Positions 15,706 through 23,927 of a DNA stretch of 64,000 nt are shown piece by piece. Location of the stretch: assembly GCF_003208655.1 (NCBI RefSeq), contig NZ_QKLU01000011.1, positions 62,001 to 126,000 of the forward strand, in the 5' to 3' direction. A program made the translations under genes and the position numbers. Each line of letters starts with the position of its first letter. Within the stretch, counting starts at the first letter, position 1. The notes beneath the pieces are model-generated. The model made no database searches. It was not told where the DNA came from and saw only the letters and a program-made list of their open reading frames with translations. Source of the DNA: Pedobacter nutrimenti (lineage in GTDB: Bacteria > Bacteroidota > Bacteroidia > Sphingobacteriales > Sphingobacteriaceae).

Positions 15706-16150
15706 CTTGCTGCTCTTTATTCAGTTTATAAATGCTGTAGTAAAACCTGGCAATGAATATAACCAATACTGTAAATAGATTGTAGACCATTCCAACGAAA
15801 AAACTCATGCCGTATAGGCTGAAATTTAAAACCAGCAGTACAATATAACTGGCCAGAACAGACCATTGCCAGCAGCGCAGGCGAATGAGTGAAATGTATT
15901 CATCCTCTTTCGGTTCCCGGGCAAAACAGATCATCAGCAAACCAACAACGGTTCCGGCCAGGGCGGTTTCATTGGTGAGGTTATAAGAGTCTTCAAAAAT
16001 AAATTTACTTTCATTTACGGGTATGGGAAGAACAAAACCAGGAATGCTAAACTCAAAATACAGTGTAGCAATGCCCATCACTGCAAAAACTAAAAAGACG
16101 ATCCAACCAATTACCTTGTATTTGTTTGGAAGAAGGAGTTTGTTGTTCAT
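15695..16150 (-). CDS. Four-helix membrane protein paired with XRE regulator
   Basis: A 151-residue protein with predicted membrane helices at about 12-33, 62-78, 95-112 and 117-138, short loops and a charged C-terminus (KLNKEQQDEE). I do not recognise a family with confidence. It is first in a two-gene operon with the XRE regulator. TATATTTG on the minus strand (16183-16190) is a good -7 element 33 bases before its ATG. Confidence 0.8.
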   Translation of the reverse strand: MNNKLLLPNKYKVIGWIVFLVFAVMGIATLYFEFSIPGFVLPIPVNESKFIFEDSYNLTNETALAGTVVGLLMICFAREPKEDEYISLIRLRCWQWSVLASYIVLLVLNFSLYGMSFFVGMVYNLFTVLVIFIARFYYSIYKLNKEQQDEE

Positions 16151-16182
16151 GATTTAAAGCTAGGACAAATAAATTTAAATGT

Positions 16183-16190
16183 CAAATATA
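16183..16190 (-). promoter_or_regulatory. -7 element of the membrane protein/XRE operon
   Basis: Minus-strand TATATTTG is an exact match to TAnnTTTG, 33 bases upstream of the ATG at 16150. The direct repeats at 16208-16246 begin 18 bases further upstream, covering the -33 zone. Confidence 0.55.
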
Positions 16191-16207
16191 TTTTACATTT
16201 TGATTTA

Positions 16208-16246
16208 TTTGTTTGTCATTTAGTCTTTTTTGTTTGTCTTTTTGTC
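16208..16246. repeat. Direct repeats with 21-base period, candidate XRE operators
   Basis: TTTGTTTGTC occurs at 16208-16217 and again at 16229-16238, exactly 21 bases apart (two helical turns). Each is followed by a second GTC after 8 bases (16223-16225 and 16244-16246), giving two copies of TTTGTC-N5-GTC. A related GACA/TGTC pair flanks the -7 element (16164-16183). Such phased repeats are typical operator layouts; the XRE protein is the likely ligand. Confidence 0.45.
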
Positions 16247-16278
16247 ATGGATTTATAGGAAAAATAAATTTATTTATA

Positions 16279-16305
16279 ATATATGTAGTCTGCTACATAT
16301 ATTTG
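16279..16305 (+). promoter_or_regulatory. 24-bp palindrome overlapping the -7 element of the GNAT-MarR operon
   Basis: ATATATGTAG-TCTG-CTACATATAT (16279-16302) is a perfect inverted repeat. Its right arm overlaps the TATATTTG -7 element (16298-16305), so a bound protein would block the promoter. The MarR-type regulator encoded as second gene of this operon is the likely autorepressor, since MarR operators are palindromes of this size. Confidence 0.65.
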
Positions 16306-16322
16306 GATGTAAGTAAAGAAAT

Positions 16323-16820
16323 ATGAAACCTTCTATCACACTAAAATCACTGGACAACAGTTATTGCAAACAGATCCAGGACCTGATCCTGCCCATACAG
16401 CAAATAGAATTTAACGTGCCCATTACCCTGGAAGGGCAGCCCGACCTTTTAGATATAGAAAGCAATTATTTTAAAGATGGCGGAAATTTCTGGGGGGCGC
16501 TCCATGCAGAAAATGAACTGGTCGGCTCCATTGCCCTGCTGTCAGTAGGGCACCAGACCGCTGCCCTGCGGAAAATGTTCGTGAAAAAGGAATTCAGGGG
16601 CAGGGAGCTGAATATTGCACAGGACCTTCTGGAAATTTTAATCCGGTATTGCAGGGACAAAAAACTAAAGGATATTTATCTGGGCACAGTGGATGTGCTC
16701 AAAGCTGCCCAGCGTTTTTATGAGCGCAATGGTTTTGAAAAGATCGCAGCAGAAGCACTTCCTGCTTACTTTCCCAGAATGAAGGCCGACAATGTCTTTT
16801 ATCATTTAAAGGTGATTTAA
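16323..16820 (+). CDS. GNAT-family N-acetyltransferase paired with MarR regulator
   Basis: A 165-residue acetyl-CoA-dependent acyltransferase fold. LRKMFVKKEFRGRELNIAQDLLEILI is the strand-helix region with the acyl-CoA-binding R-G-x-x-x-A variant, and AQRFYERNGFEKI is the conserved C-terminal YxxxGF block. The substrate is unknown; similarity in layout to acetyltransferases fused with MarR regulators in other bacteria suggests an amino-acid or small-molecule target. Its promoter lies under the palindrome at 16279, and the MarR gene follows 61 bases downstream. Confidence 0.88.
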   Translation: MKPSITLKSLDNSYCKQIQDLILPIQQIEFNVPITLEGQPDLLDIESNYFKDGGNFWGALHAENELVGSIALLSVGHQTAALRKMFVKKEFRGRELNIAQDLLEILIRYCRDKKLKDIYLGTVDVLKAAQRFYERNGFEKIAAEALPAYFPRMKADNVFYHLKVI

Positions 16821-16881
16821 AATTAATTAGCTATATTTTAATCTGCCGCTTATATTTGGGCCGGTACAAACAACAGAGCTT

Positions 16882-17358
16882 ATGAATGTTATTGATGAAT
16901 CTGGTATACTGGCCATTGCCACAAGGCTGCAAAGGCTCAGTGACCAGATCCGCAAAGATGGTTTCCAGGTTTACAAAGCGCATGGCATTGACTTTGAACC
17001 CAAATGGTTCCCGGTCATCTATACCTTGTACCACAAACCGGTATTGAGTGTGGTAGAGTTGGCCGGTGAAATCGGTTATACCCATCCTTCGACCATAAGC
17101 CTGCTCAAAGAGCTGGAAAAAGAAAAACTGATCCGTTCCAGAAAAGACAAAGACGATGAACGCAAAAGGCTGCTGCAGCTGACCGATAAAGGCCGGGAGC
17201 TGGTCGAAAAAATGCATCCGGTATGGGAGGTGCTGAGGCTGGCCACGGCCGAAATGATTGATACCCAAAACCACCTGATGAAGGCCATTGAAGAAGTGGA
17301 AGCAAAGCTGAGGGAGAAAAGTTTTTTTGACCGTGCAAAAGAAAGAATGAAGATTTAA
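16882..17358 (+). CDS. MarR-family transcriptional regulator
   Basis: A 158-residue winged-helix regulator. SVVELAGEIGYTHPSTISLLKELEKEKLI is the HTH, followed by the wing with RSRKDKDDERKRLLQLTDKG, the typical MarR D-x-R motif, and C-terminal dimerisation helices. It lies behind a GNAT gene, as the two halves of GNAT/MarR fusion proteins do elsewhere. It probably represses its own operon through the 16279-16302 palindrome. No ligand can be deduced. Confidence 0.92.
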   Translation: MNVIDESGILAIATRLQRLSDQIRKDGFQVYKAHGIDFEPKWFPVIYTLYHKPVLSVVELAGEIGYTHPSTISLLKELEKEKLIRSRKDKDDERKRLLQLTDKGRELVEKMHPVWEVLRLATAEMIDTQNHLMKAIEEVEAKLREKSFFDRAKERMKI

Positions 17359-17389
17359 AATAGCTATCTTCATAAATCAATCGGAATAT

Positions 17390-19819
17390 ATGTTAAGAAC
17401 GGTTTTTTATCCGGTCCTGTTTATAGCCTGTTTTGTAATTGGCGGCAATGCCCTCGCGCAATCTTCTAAAAAACAAAAAAACTTAAAAGATTCGGTTGCT
17501 GCCGCAAAAGGGGATACCTCTCTGAATACCTTTATGGACAGGGTAGAGTTTTATGCCAATACCTTTAACCAGATGAATTCGGTTTTGTCCAGGGGTTTTG
17601 ACACCACTACAGTAAGCACAGACCTTCCCAAAATTGAAAGCAGCCTTAAATATATACAGAAAGGAACTTCGGTAGAAGACCGTTCCAATACTCTCAGGTA
17701 TTTGTACTCGCTCAGGGATATTCTTACCCAGATCGAAGACAAACTGAATGTCTATCAGAAAACCTTAAGCGGCTATAACGATAAACTGGTACAGATCCAG
17801 AACGGCCTGATCCAGATGAAACAGGACCCCTCTCTGAAAAATGCGCCTACAGACAGTATTCTGAATGAAGAATACCAGGAACAAATAAAAAGGCTGGATG
17901 CCAAATGGCGGAAAATTGACGGGGCCAATAAGCAAAGTATGCGCCAGATCGGGGTATTGCAAAGTATGGTTGTCCAAAGTTATATCCAGGTGACCAATTA
18001 TAAAGAACGCATCAACACCGAGTTGCGTAAATTTGGGGCCAGGGCCTTTTCCAAAGAATATCCTTATTTGTGGCAATCGGGTGAAAAAGATTATGCCGAA
18101 ACCTTCAAAACGGCCTGGGACAGGACCATTACGGCCAACCTGCAGCTTTTAAATTATTATTTTTATACCAACTGGACCATACATCTTTTTGGTCTGATCA
18201 TTTTTATTGCCTTTTACAGCTGGATCAGCATTACCATACGCCGGATTAAACTGCTCAAAGCAGATTATACAGGCATATTAAACCAGGCACATTACCTGCC
18301 ACGGATTCCTGTTCTGGCTTCTTTACTGGTTACGGGTTTTATCACCTTCTTTTTTTACGATCATCCGCCGGTGATCTTTATGGAGCTTTTTATGCTCATG
18401 CTGGTGCTGTGTACGGGCTTTCTGGTCCGTAAAGTATGGCCAGAGCTGCTCTTTAAATTCTGGATTATTGTATTGCTGCTCACCATATTTACCGGGATCA
18501 GCAATCTTTTTTTGTTGGTTTCCTTTACCGACCGCATTGCGGTTTTCCTGCTGGGTGCCGCAGGTGCGGCTGCAGGTTTTGCCTTTTTGAAAAGGGTACA
18601 GGCTTCTCGTGATTTTTATCCGGAAAGAACAGTTTTGTTTTTAAGGGTTTTTATTGCCGTGCAGCTGATTTCGGTGTTTTGCAATATTTTTGGCCGCTTC
18701 AGTCTCTCCAAGATCTTTCTGGTAACTTCATTGTTTGGGATCTGGCAGTCTATGAGCCTGGTTATTTTTGTAAGGGTGGTGATGGAAGCCATATTCCTGC
18801 AGCTGGAGGCAAGTAAAGAAAATTCAGAAACGCCTACCTATTTCGATTTTGCCCTGCTCCAGCAGCGCTTTAAAAGTATACTGAATATTATTGCCATTAT
18901 CCTATGGCTGATCCTGCTGGCCGGAAACCTGAACATCCTGGATGCCGTTTATGATTTTGCTGCAGGGGTACTGACCCAGAGCCGTAAAATTGGCGGGAAC
19001 GAATTTACCTATGGAAGCATAGTGGTTTTTGTACTGGTGGTCTGGGCAGCGACAGTGGTCAGTAAAGCGGTCAGTTACTTTTTTGAATTTGCAGACCATC
19101 ATTCTACTTCCAAAAGCAAAAAGAACAAGCTGAGCTCTTCCATATTGCTCATTAAACTAGCTATTTTTTCCATTGGTTTTTTACTGGCCATTACCGCCTC
19201 AGGCATACCGATGGAAAAGATTACCATAATTTTAGGGGCTTTAAGTGTGGGTATCGGTTTTGGTTTGCAGACCATTGTCAATAACCTGGTGTCGGGTATT
19301 ATCCTGGCGGTTGAAAAACCGGTAGAGGTGGGGGACGTTATTGAAATCGGCAATAAATCCGGAACTGTAAAGGAAATGGGCATCCGGGCCAGTAAAATTG
19401 CCACTGCCGATGGCTCAGAAATTATAGTACCCAACGGGGACCTGCTTTCCCAACACCTGACCAATTGGACCCTGAGCAACAAGCACCGGCGTGTAGAGCT
19501 GATTGTGGGGGTGGCTTATGGCACCGAACTGGGTTTGGTGATTAAGCTGCTCAAGGAAATTATAGACCGCGAAGACATCATGCAGGACCCCAAGCCGATG
19601 GTGCTGGTGCATCATTTGAATGACAGTTCTGTCGATTTCAGGATTTTGTTCTGGGTGGACGACATCAGCAACTGGGTCAGTTTAAAAAGCCAGGTACTGA
19701 GTAACATCTACGAAGTCTTTTATGAACATGGAATTTCTATTCCTTTTCCACAAACAGATGTTTACCTGCATTACCCACAGCCGCCTGCCAACGGACCTGC
19801 AGACAAAGAACCTTCTTAA
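17390..19819 (+). CDS. Large MscS-family mechanosensitive channel
   Basis: An 809-residue protein: signal peptide (cleavage near ALAQS), a long periplasmic coiled-coil region to about 255, about ten membrane helices (260-690), and a C-terminal MscS core. GALSVGIGFGLQTIVNNLVSG is the glycine/alanine pore-lining helix TM3, then EKPVEVGDVIEIG, GTVKEMGIRAS and IVPNGDLL of the beta domain. It resembles multi-helix MscK/YbdG-like channels that protect against osmotic downshock. It starts 31 bases after the MarR gene, so it may be read from the same promoter. Confidence 0.93.
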   Translation: MLRTVFYPVLFIACFVIGGNALAQSSKKQKNLKDSVAAAKGDTSLNTFMDRVEFYANTFNQMNSVLSRGFDTTTVSTDLPKIESSLKYIQKGTSVEDRSNTLRYLYSLRDILTQIEDKLNVYQKTLSGYNDKLVQIQNGLIQMKQDPSLKNAPTDSILNEEYQEQIKRLDAKWRKIDGANKQSMRQIGVLQSMVVQSYIQVTNYKERINTELRKFGARAFSKEYPYLWQSGEKDYAETFKTAWDRTITANLQLLNYYFYTNWTIHLFGLIIFIAFYSWISITIRRIKLLKADYTGILNQAHYLPRIPVLASLLVTGFITFFFYDHPPVIFMELFMLMLVLCTGFLVRKVWPELLFKFWIIVLLLTIFTGISNLFLLVSFTDRIAVFLLGAAGAAAGFAFLKRVQASRDFYPERTVLFLRVFIAVQLISVFCNIFGRFSLSKIFLVTSLFGIWQSMSLVIFVRVVMEAIFLQLEASKENSETPTYFDFALLQQRFKSILNIIAIILWLILLAGNLNILDAVYDFAAGVLTQSRKIGGNEFTYGSIVVFVLVVWAATVVSKAVSYFFEFADHHSTSKSKKNKLSSSILLIKLAIFSIGFLLAITASGIPMEKITIILGALSVGIGFGLQTIVNNLVSGIILAVEKPVEVGDVIEIGNKSGTVKEMGIRASKIATADGSEIIVPNGDLLSQHLTNWTLSNKHRRVELIVGVAYGTELGLVIKLLKEIIDREDIMQDPKPMVLVHHLNDSSVDFRILFWVDDISNWVSLKSQVLSNIYEVFYEHGISIPFPQTDVYLHYPQPPANGPADKEPS

Positions 19820-19875
19820 TTTATTTTTAACTGAACAGCGGCCAGGGTAAAACCTGTCTTGGACCAGGCTGGTTT

Positions 19876-19966
19876 ATGAGCCCGGTATGCTTCCGTTGAA
19901 AGTCTGATCTGACCCCGGATTTTGATTTAAAAATACGGGGTCAAAAGGGATTCATACCGGACTCAT
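19876..19966. repeat. Nested inverted repeat of about 90 bases (MITE/REP-like)
   Basis: Outer arms ATGAGCCCGGTATG (19876-19889) and CATACCGGACTCAT (19953-19966) pair at 13 of 14 positions. Inner arms GACCCCG (19911-19917) and CGGGGTC (19936-19942) pair perfectly. A near-repeat TCGGACTCAT follows at 19969-19978. The whole could fold as a long hairpin in the 222-base gap between convergent MscS and DUF480 genes. It contains no frame. It may be a short mobile repeat or a terminator; a second copy is not visible in this window. Confidence 0.55.
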
Positions 19967-20041
19967 ATCGGACTCATCTGGTATTTAGTCAAAAAACCGC
20001 ATAACATTTAGCCCTGTTTTTTTTGCCTTAAAAAGGGGAGA

Positions 20042-20686
20042 TTATTTATCCATCAGCAGGTTCACCAGTTCTTTTAATTCTTCCAGTTCCTGCTCCAGTT
20101 TAATGACCCGCTCTTCCAGCTCAGTAGAAGGATAGGCGATGGTTAGCGATTCAAGCTCAGGCTCTTCATGTTCTTTCTCACCGCCAAAAAGCTGCTGGTA
20201 CCGGGCTTCTTTCTGACCCGGTTTTTTCGAAAGCTGACGTACATAAGGCGGCTGGTCGGCAGCCAGTTTGTTCAGGATTTCCTGGATGGCTTCTATGGTT
20301 TCAAATTCATACATTCTTCCCGAATTGGTGTTAATTTCTCCGGGGGTCAAAGGCCCTCTGAGCAATAAAAGACAAATGATGGTCAGTTCTGCCGGAAGAA
20401 GGGGGTATACAATGGCCAGGTTATGCTTATATTTCATGCTGCGGGTCCCTGCGCCGGTAACTGTGCCCACAAGGCCCTTTATTTTCAGGGCATTCAGGGT
20501 CAGTGTGACGGTCTGCTCATCATAATTGACTACAGGGTTGCGAGAGGTTTTCTGGTTGCAGGCAATGGTGATCGAATTGATCGTCATTGGGTAATAGTCA
20601 GGAGTGGTCTTGCTTTTCTCGATCAGCACACCAATTATACGCTGTTCCACATCGCTGAGGATCATCAGAGGTTTAGTTTCTTCCAT
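20042..20686 (-). CDS. DUF480 (YceH-type) protein
   Basis: A 214-residue cytoplasmic protein of the DUF480/UPF0502 family, two tandem winged-helix domains: LSDVEQRIIGVLIEKSKTTPDYYPMTINSI and ELTIICLLLLRGPLTPGEINT are the conserved starts of each, and a coiled-coil tail (ELEERVIKLEQELEELKELVN) ends it. Function is not established. I use the ATG at 20686 (MEETKPLMILSD); the frame reaches 20713, but the extra nine residues are hydrophobic and not family-like. Confidence 0.9.
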   Translation of the reverse strand: MEETKPLMILSDVEQRIIGVLIEKSKTTPDYYPMTINSITIACNQKTSRNPVVNYDEQTVTLTLNALKIKGLVGTVTGAGTRSMKYKHNLAIVYPLLPAELTIICLLLLRGPLTPGEINTNSGRMYEFETIEAIQEILNKLAADQPPYVRQLSKKPGQKEARYQQLFGGEKEHEEPELESLTIAYPSTELEERVIKLEQELEELKELVNLLMDK

Positions 20687-20813
20687 AAGGGCTAAAGATA
20701 AAAATAAATTCAAATCCCCGGGCAGATGACAAAAATACTGAATAAATTGCTGCTGTGCCCGCCCGGTGAAGACCTGGATCTGTTAATTTAGAAACCTGTA
20801 TTTAAACCCCGAT

Positions 20814-22142
20814 ATGATGAAACAACTGTGTTCTGTTTTTGCCCGGCAAATGGCCGTTTTTTGTTTTCTGGCCCTGCTGTCCGGATTTTCTGTTTCCGCG
20901 GAAGTGATCCGGGTATCTTCTGTTGCTGATCTTGAAAAGGCCATTCAGAAAGCATCCCCCGGAGATGTGATCCTGCTGGCCAAAGGCGTCTATACTTTGG
21001 AAACGGATCTTCAGATCAGTTGTCAGGGAAAAGAAGGCCGGCCGGTGAGCATTTGCGCAGAAAAAGCAGGGGAAACAGAAATAACAGGGAAAGGGGGCTT
21101 TAGCCTGGTGAAACCTGCAAAGTATGTGCTGATTAAAGGATTTAAATTTAGCCATGAGGCTTCTAAGGCCAGATCTGGGGCAGGAACTTCTTTTTGTCGC
21201 TGGACGGAAAATATTTTTGAAAACAGTGGGGCCGGGGAAGACCTTACCCTGGCCGGAAATGATCAGGAAGTGGATTACAATACCTTCAGAAATAAAAACA
21301 GCATGGGCCGTTTTATCGCAGTCAGGGGAACTGGAAGCCAGATTGCCCAGCGGCTGTACATCCACCACAATTATTTCAGCGATTTTTTACCGCAAACCGG
21401 TAACGGGGCCGAGGCCCTGCAGTTTGGCCTGAGTGGTTTCAGTCTTTCCTCGAGTAACAGTACGGTGGAGTATAATTTGTTTGAACGCTGCGCCGGAGAA
21501 AATGAACTCATTTCTGTCAAAGCATCAGGCGTTACCCTTCGGTACAATACGGTAAGAGACTGTCCAGCGCAATTTACCCTTCGTCATGGCAACAAGTGTT
21601 TTGTTTATGCAAACTATTTTACCAATACCCCCGGACTGCGTATTTTTGGCGATGACCATTTGATTTACAGCAATTGTTTTGAAAATTGTAAACCGGCCAT
21701 TACCATTGGAAATGGCGATGGGGAAGTCGCCGATGGAGCAAAGCTTACCGTCCATGACCGGCCCGACCGCATCCAGATTGTATTCAATACTTTGGTGCTC
21801 AATCCAGAAAACATTGTCATGACACCCCGTAAAGAAGGAATGGGGGCAACAGCGGTAACTGTAGCTTACAATGTGATTGTTGGCGGAGGAGCGGCGGCCA
21901 GTATCAAGGGGCCTTTATTGCAATCCAACTGGAAAGGCAACATTTTGTTTAATGTCAAAAGCGAAGGCGATATACCTGCCGGAGGTTATAGCAAACAAGA
22001 TCCGCATTTGCCAAAGGCTGGCCCATATCAAGATGTGATGCTCATGGCTTTTCACGGAAAGGAATTCCCTGATGCCGATTCAAAGGCCGTAATTCATATC
22101 CTGCAAAAACAGGATGTCGGTTTTTTTGCTAAAAATCACTGA
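20814..22142 (+). CDS. Secreted polysaccharide lyase family 6 (alginate/chondroitinase B type)
   Basis: A 442-residue exported right-handed beta-helix enzyme with a signal peptide to about residue 28 (FLALLSGFSVSAEV). NELISVKAS and FTLRHGNKC carry Lys236 and Arg257, with the same 21-residue spacing as catalytic Lys250 and Arg271 of Pedobacter heparinus chondroitinase B; asparagine-ladder turns (HHNYFSDF, YNLFERC) are typical of PL6. It cleaves uronic-acid polysaccharides (alginate or dermatan sulfate) by beta-elimination; the substrate cannot be chosen from sequence. The LytS-type kinase follows 35 bases later, so the two are probably co-transcribed. Confidence 0.9.
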   Translation: MMKQLCSVFARQMAVFCFLALLSGFSVSAEVIRVSSVADLEKAIQKASPGDVILLAKGVYTLETDLQISCQGKEGRPVSICAEKAGETEITGKGGFSLVKPAKYVLIKGFKFSHEASKARSGAGTSFCRWTENIFENSGAGEDLTLAGNDQEVDYNTFRNKNSMGRFIAVRGTGSQIAQRLYIHHNYFSDFLPQTGNGAEALQFGLSGFSLSSSNSTVEYNLFERCAGENELISVKASGVTLRYNTVRDCPAQFTLRHGNKCFVYANYFTNTPGLRIFGDDHLIYSNCFENCKPAITIGNGDGEVADGAKLTVHDRPDRIQIVFNTLVLNPENIVMTPRKEGMGATAVTVAYNVIVGGGAAASIKGPLLQSNWKGNILFNVKSEGDIPAGGYSKQDPHLPKAGPYQDVMLMAFHGKEFPDADSKAVIHILQKQDVGFFAKNH

Positions 22143-22177
22143 TGAAAGGATTTTAAGAATATGGTTATCTTTGGGGA

Positions 22178-23758
22178 ATGAATTTAATCCCCAAAAATCA
22201 TAAACACCTGATCGTATTGGGTGTGGTCGTTTTTCTTTGTTTTTTGGGGATGGCTTTGTTTATGAACAATAAACTTAAAGCCAGGACAGAACTGCTGAGC
22301 AACAATAAAGTACTGGACATCTATTATCAGCATAAGGCCAGCAATGTCAATCATGAATTCAGTAAACTCATTAGTGGTTTATCTGCTGCAGAACGGATGA
22401 TGATGGGGATACAGGACCGGGGGCAGTTTATCCGGCGTGCTGCTGGCCTGAAAAATGTTTTACAGAATGATCCGCAGGTCAGCCAGGGCTGGTATGCCTG
22501 TTTTAATCCGAAAGATACTTTGTTTAATGTGCCGGAAATTGGAGCGGCAAAAATAAAAAACTGGCTGCGGAGGGAATTTACCAAAAAAAATGATCCGCAG
22601 GGAAGTAAGGGGGCTTTGATTACCCAGGCCGATTCTCTTTACTGGCTGCAGGCTTCCCGGTTCTGGCTTGCCGATTCGACCATGGTGCTCATTGGCCTGG
22701 AAGTGAACCTGCAGAAATTTCAAAAGTATTTGTGGAATGTCCAGGACAAAAGTATTGCCTATGCCATTATTCTGGATGGCAGGGGCTATTGTATTTCTCA
22801 TCCGGATATTAATTTTATTGGAAAACGGCTCCCGGGGCTGAAGCAGGATTACCTGGACCTGTTGGTGAAAAACAATGCGGTAATTAAAGAAACCGTATTT
22901 TCCAGTTACCTGGGCTTACCCGTTTTGCGCACCGCTTCTGTTTTTCATATTGGCGCTATGGACTGGGTCATGCTGGTGGATACTCCAGCTTTTGTAGTCG
23001 ATGAAGAGATCAATGGCCTGAGAAAAAATTTTATTGTGATTGGCTTGTTTTCCATTCTGATCATTGTAGGGGTAATGGCTTACCTGCAACACCGCTGGCA
23101 AAAAGAACTGATGCTCCGCCTGGAACTCGATGCCAACCGCAAACTGTTGCTGTTGGAACGTAAACAGCTGCAGATCCGGACAGAAAAGCAGGAAAAAGAA
23201 AATGCATTGCTGCAGCTGAAGGTATTAAAGGATAAGGTGAATCCTCATTTCCTGTTCAATTCTATGGGCTCGCTGAATGCCCTTATTGACCGGGATACCA
23301 AACTGGCCAGGGAATTTGTCATTAAACTATCCAGGGTGTACCGTTATTTACTGGACAGCTACCCCAACGGCCTGGCTGGTGTTGCAGAAGAACTGGACTT
23401 TGCTGCACAATACTGGTTTTTATTGCATATCCGTTTTGGAGAGGCCATGCTGCCCATGTCGGTCGAAGTAAAGGAGGAACATCTGGACCGTAAACTTCCG
23501 TTTTTAAGTATACAGATCGCTATAGAAAATGCAGTAAAACACAATATGCTTTCCAAAGAAAAGCCACTAAAAATCAGCATCCGGAGCCAGGGGGACAAAA
23601 TTGTGGTGGTCAATAACCTTCAGTTGCGGGCTTTTACTGAAGATTCTGGCAAGCAGGGCCTTTCTTATATTGCCGGGGTGTACCATTACCTGGAGGTCAC
23701 AGGCCTGGAACATGGCCAGCACCAGGGGGAGTACCGCTGCGCTTTTCCGCTTTTATAA
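22178..23758 (+). CDS. LytS-type sensor histidine kinase with extracytoplasmic domain
   Basis: A 526-residue kinase. A membrane helix (about 9-28), a periplasmic sensor of Cache-like layout to about 280 (GWYACFNPKD, IILDGRGYCISHPD), a second helix (about 283-305), a coiled coil rich in Glu/Lys, then the His_kinase domain LKDKVNPHFLFNSMGSL with phospho-acceptor His357 and AIENAVKHNM as N box. The G box is short, as usual in this class. Such kinases pair with LytTR response regulators; the one at 31386 is the only candidate nearby. The sensor may bind a small carboxylate or sugar product. Confidence 0.9.
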   Translation: MNLIPKNHKHLIVLGVVVFLCFLGMALFMNNKLKARTELLSNNKVLDIYYQHKASNVNHEFSKLISGLSAAERMMMGIQDRGQFIRRAAGLKNVLQNDPQVSQGWYACFNPKDTLFNVPEIGAAKIKNWLRREFTKKNDPQGSKGALITQADSLYWLQASRFWLADSTMVLIGLEVNLQKFQKYLWNVQDKSIAYAIILDGRGYCISHPDINFIGKRLPGLKQDYLDLLVKNNAVIKETVFSSYLGLPVLRTASVFHIGAMDWVMLVDTPAFVVDEEINGLRKNFIVIGLFSILIIVGVMAYLQHRWQKELMLRLELDANRKLLLLERKQLQIRTEKQEKENALLQLKVLKDKVNPHFLFNSMGSLNALIDRDTKLAREFVIKLSRVYRYLLDSYPNGLAGVAEELDFAAQYWFLLHIRFGEAMLPMSVEVKEEHLDRKLPFLSIQIAIENAVKHNMLSKEKPLKISIRSQGDKIVVVNNLQLRAFTEDSGKQGLSYIAGVYHYLEVTGLEHGQHQGEYRCAFPLL

Positions 23759-23927
23759 TACAGGTCCGCTTTAAAGGACTTAATATAAATTTAATCCGGG
23801 GGAAACGATTTCTTCACTCCGCAGATATGCGCTTTCACTGCTAAATCTTCCCGCTTCACTCTGCAGGCTTCTCTTATCCATAAAATATAGGTCATTTTTA
23901 GTGCTTCATAAAAAGCAGAGATTTAGA

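Noticed and set aside
23759..23927. Repeats resembling TTCACTC-TGCAG before the metalloprotease gene as an operator
   Set aside because: The copies are short and imperfect and show no consistent spacing or symmetry.
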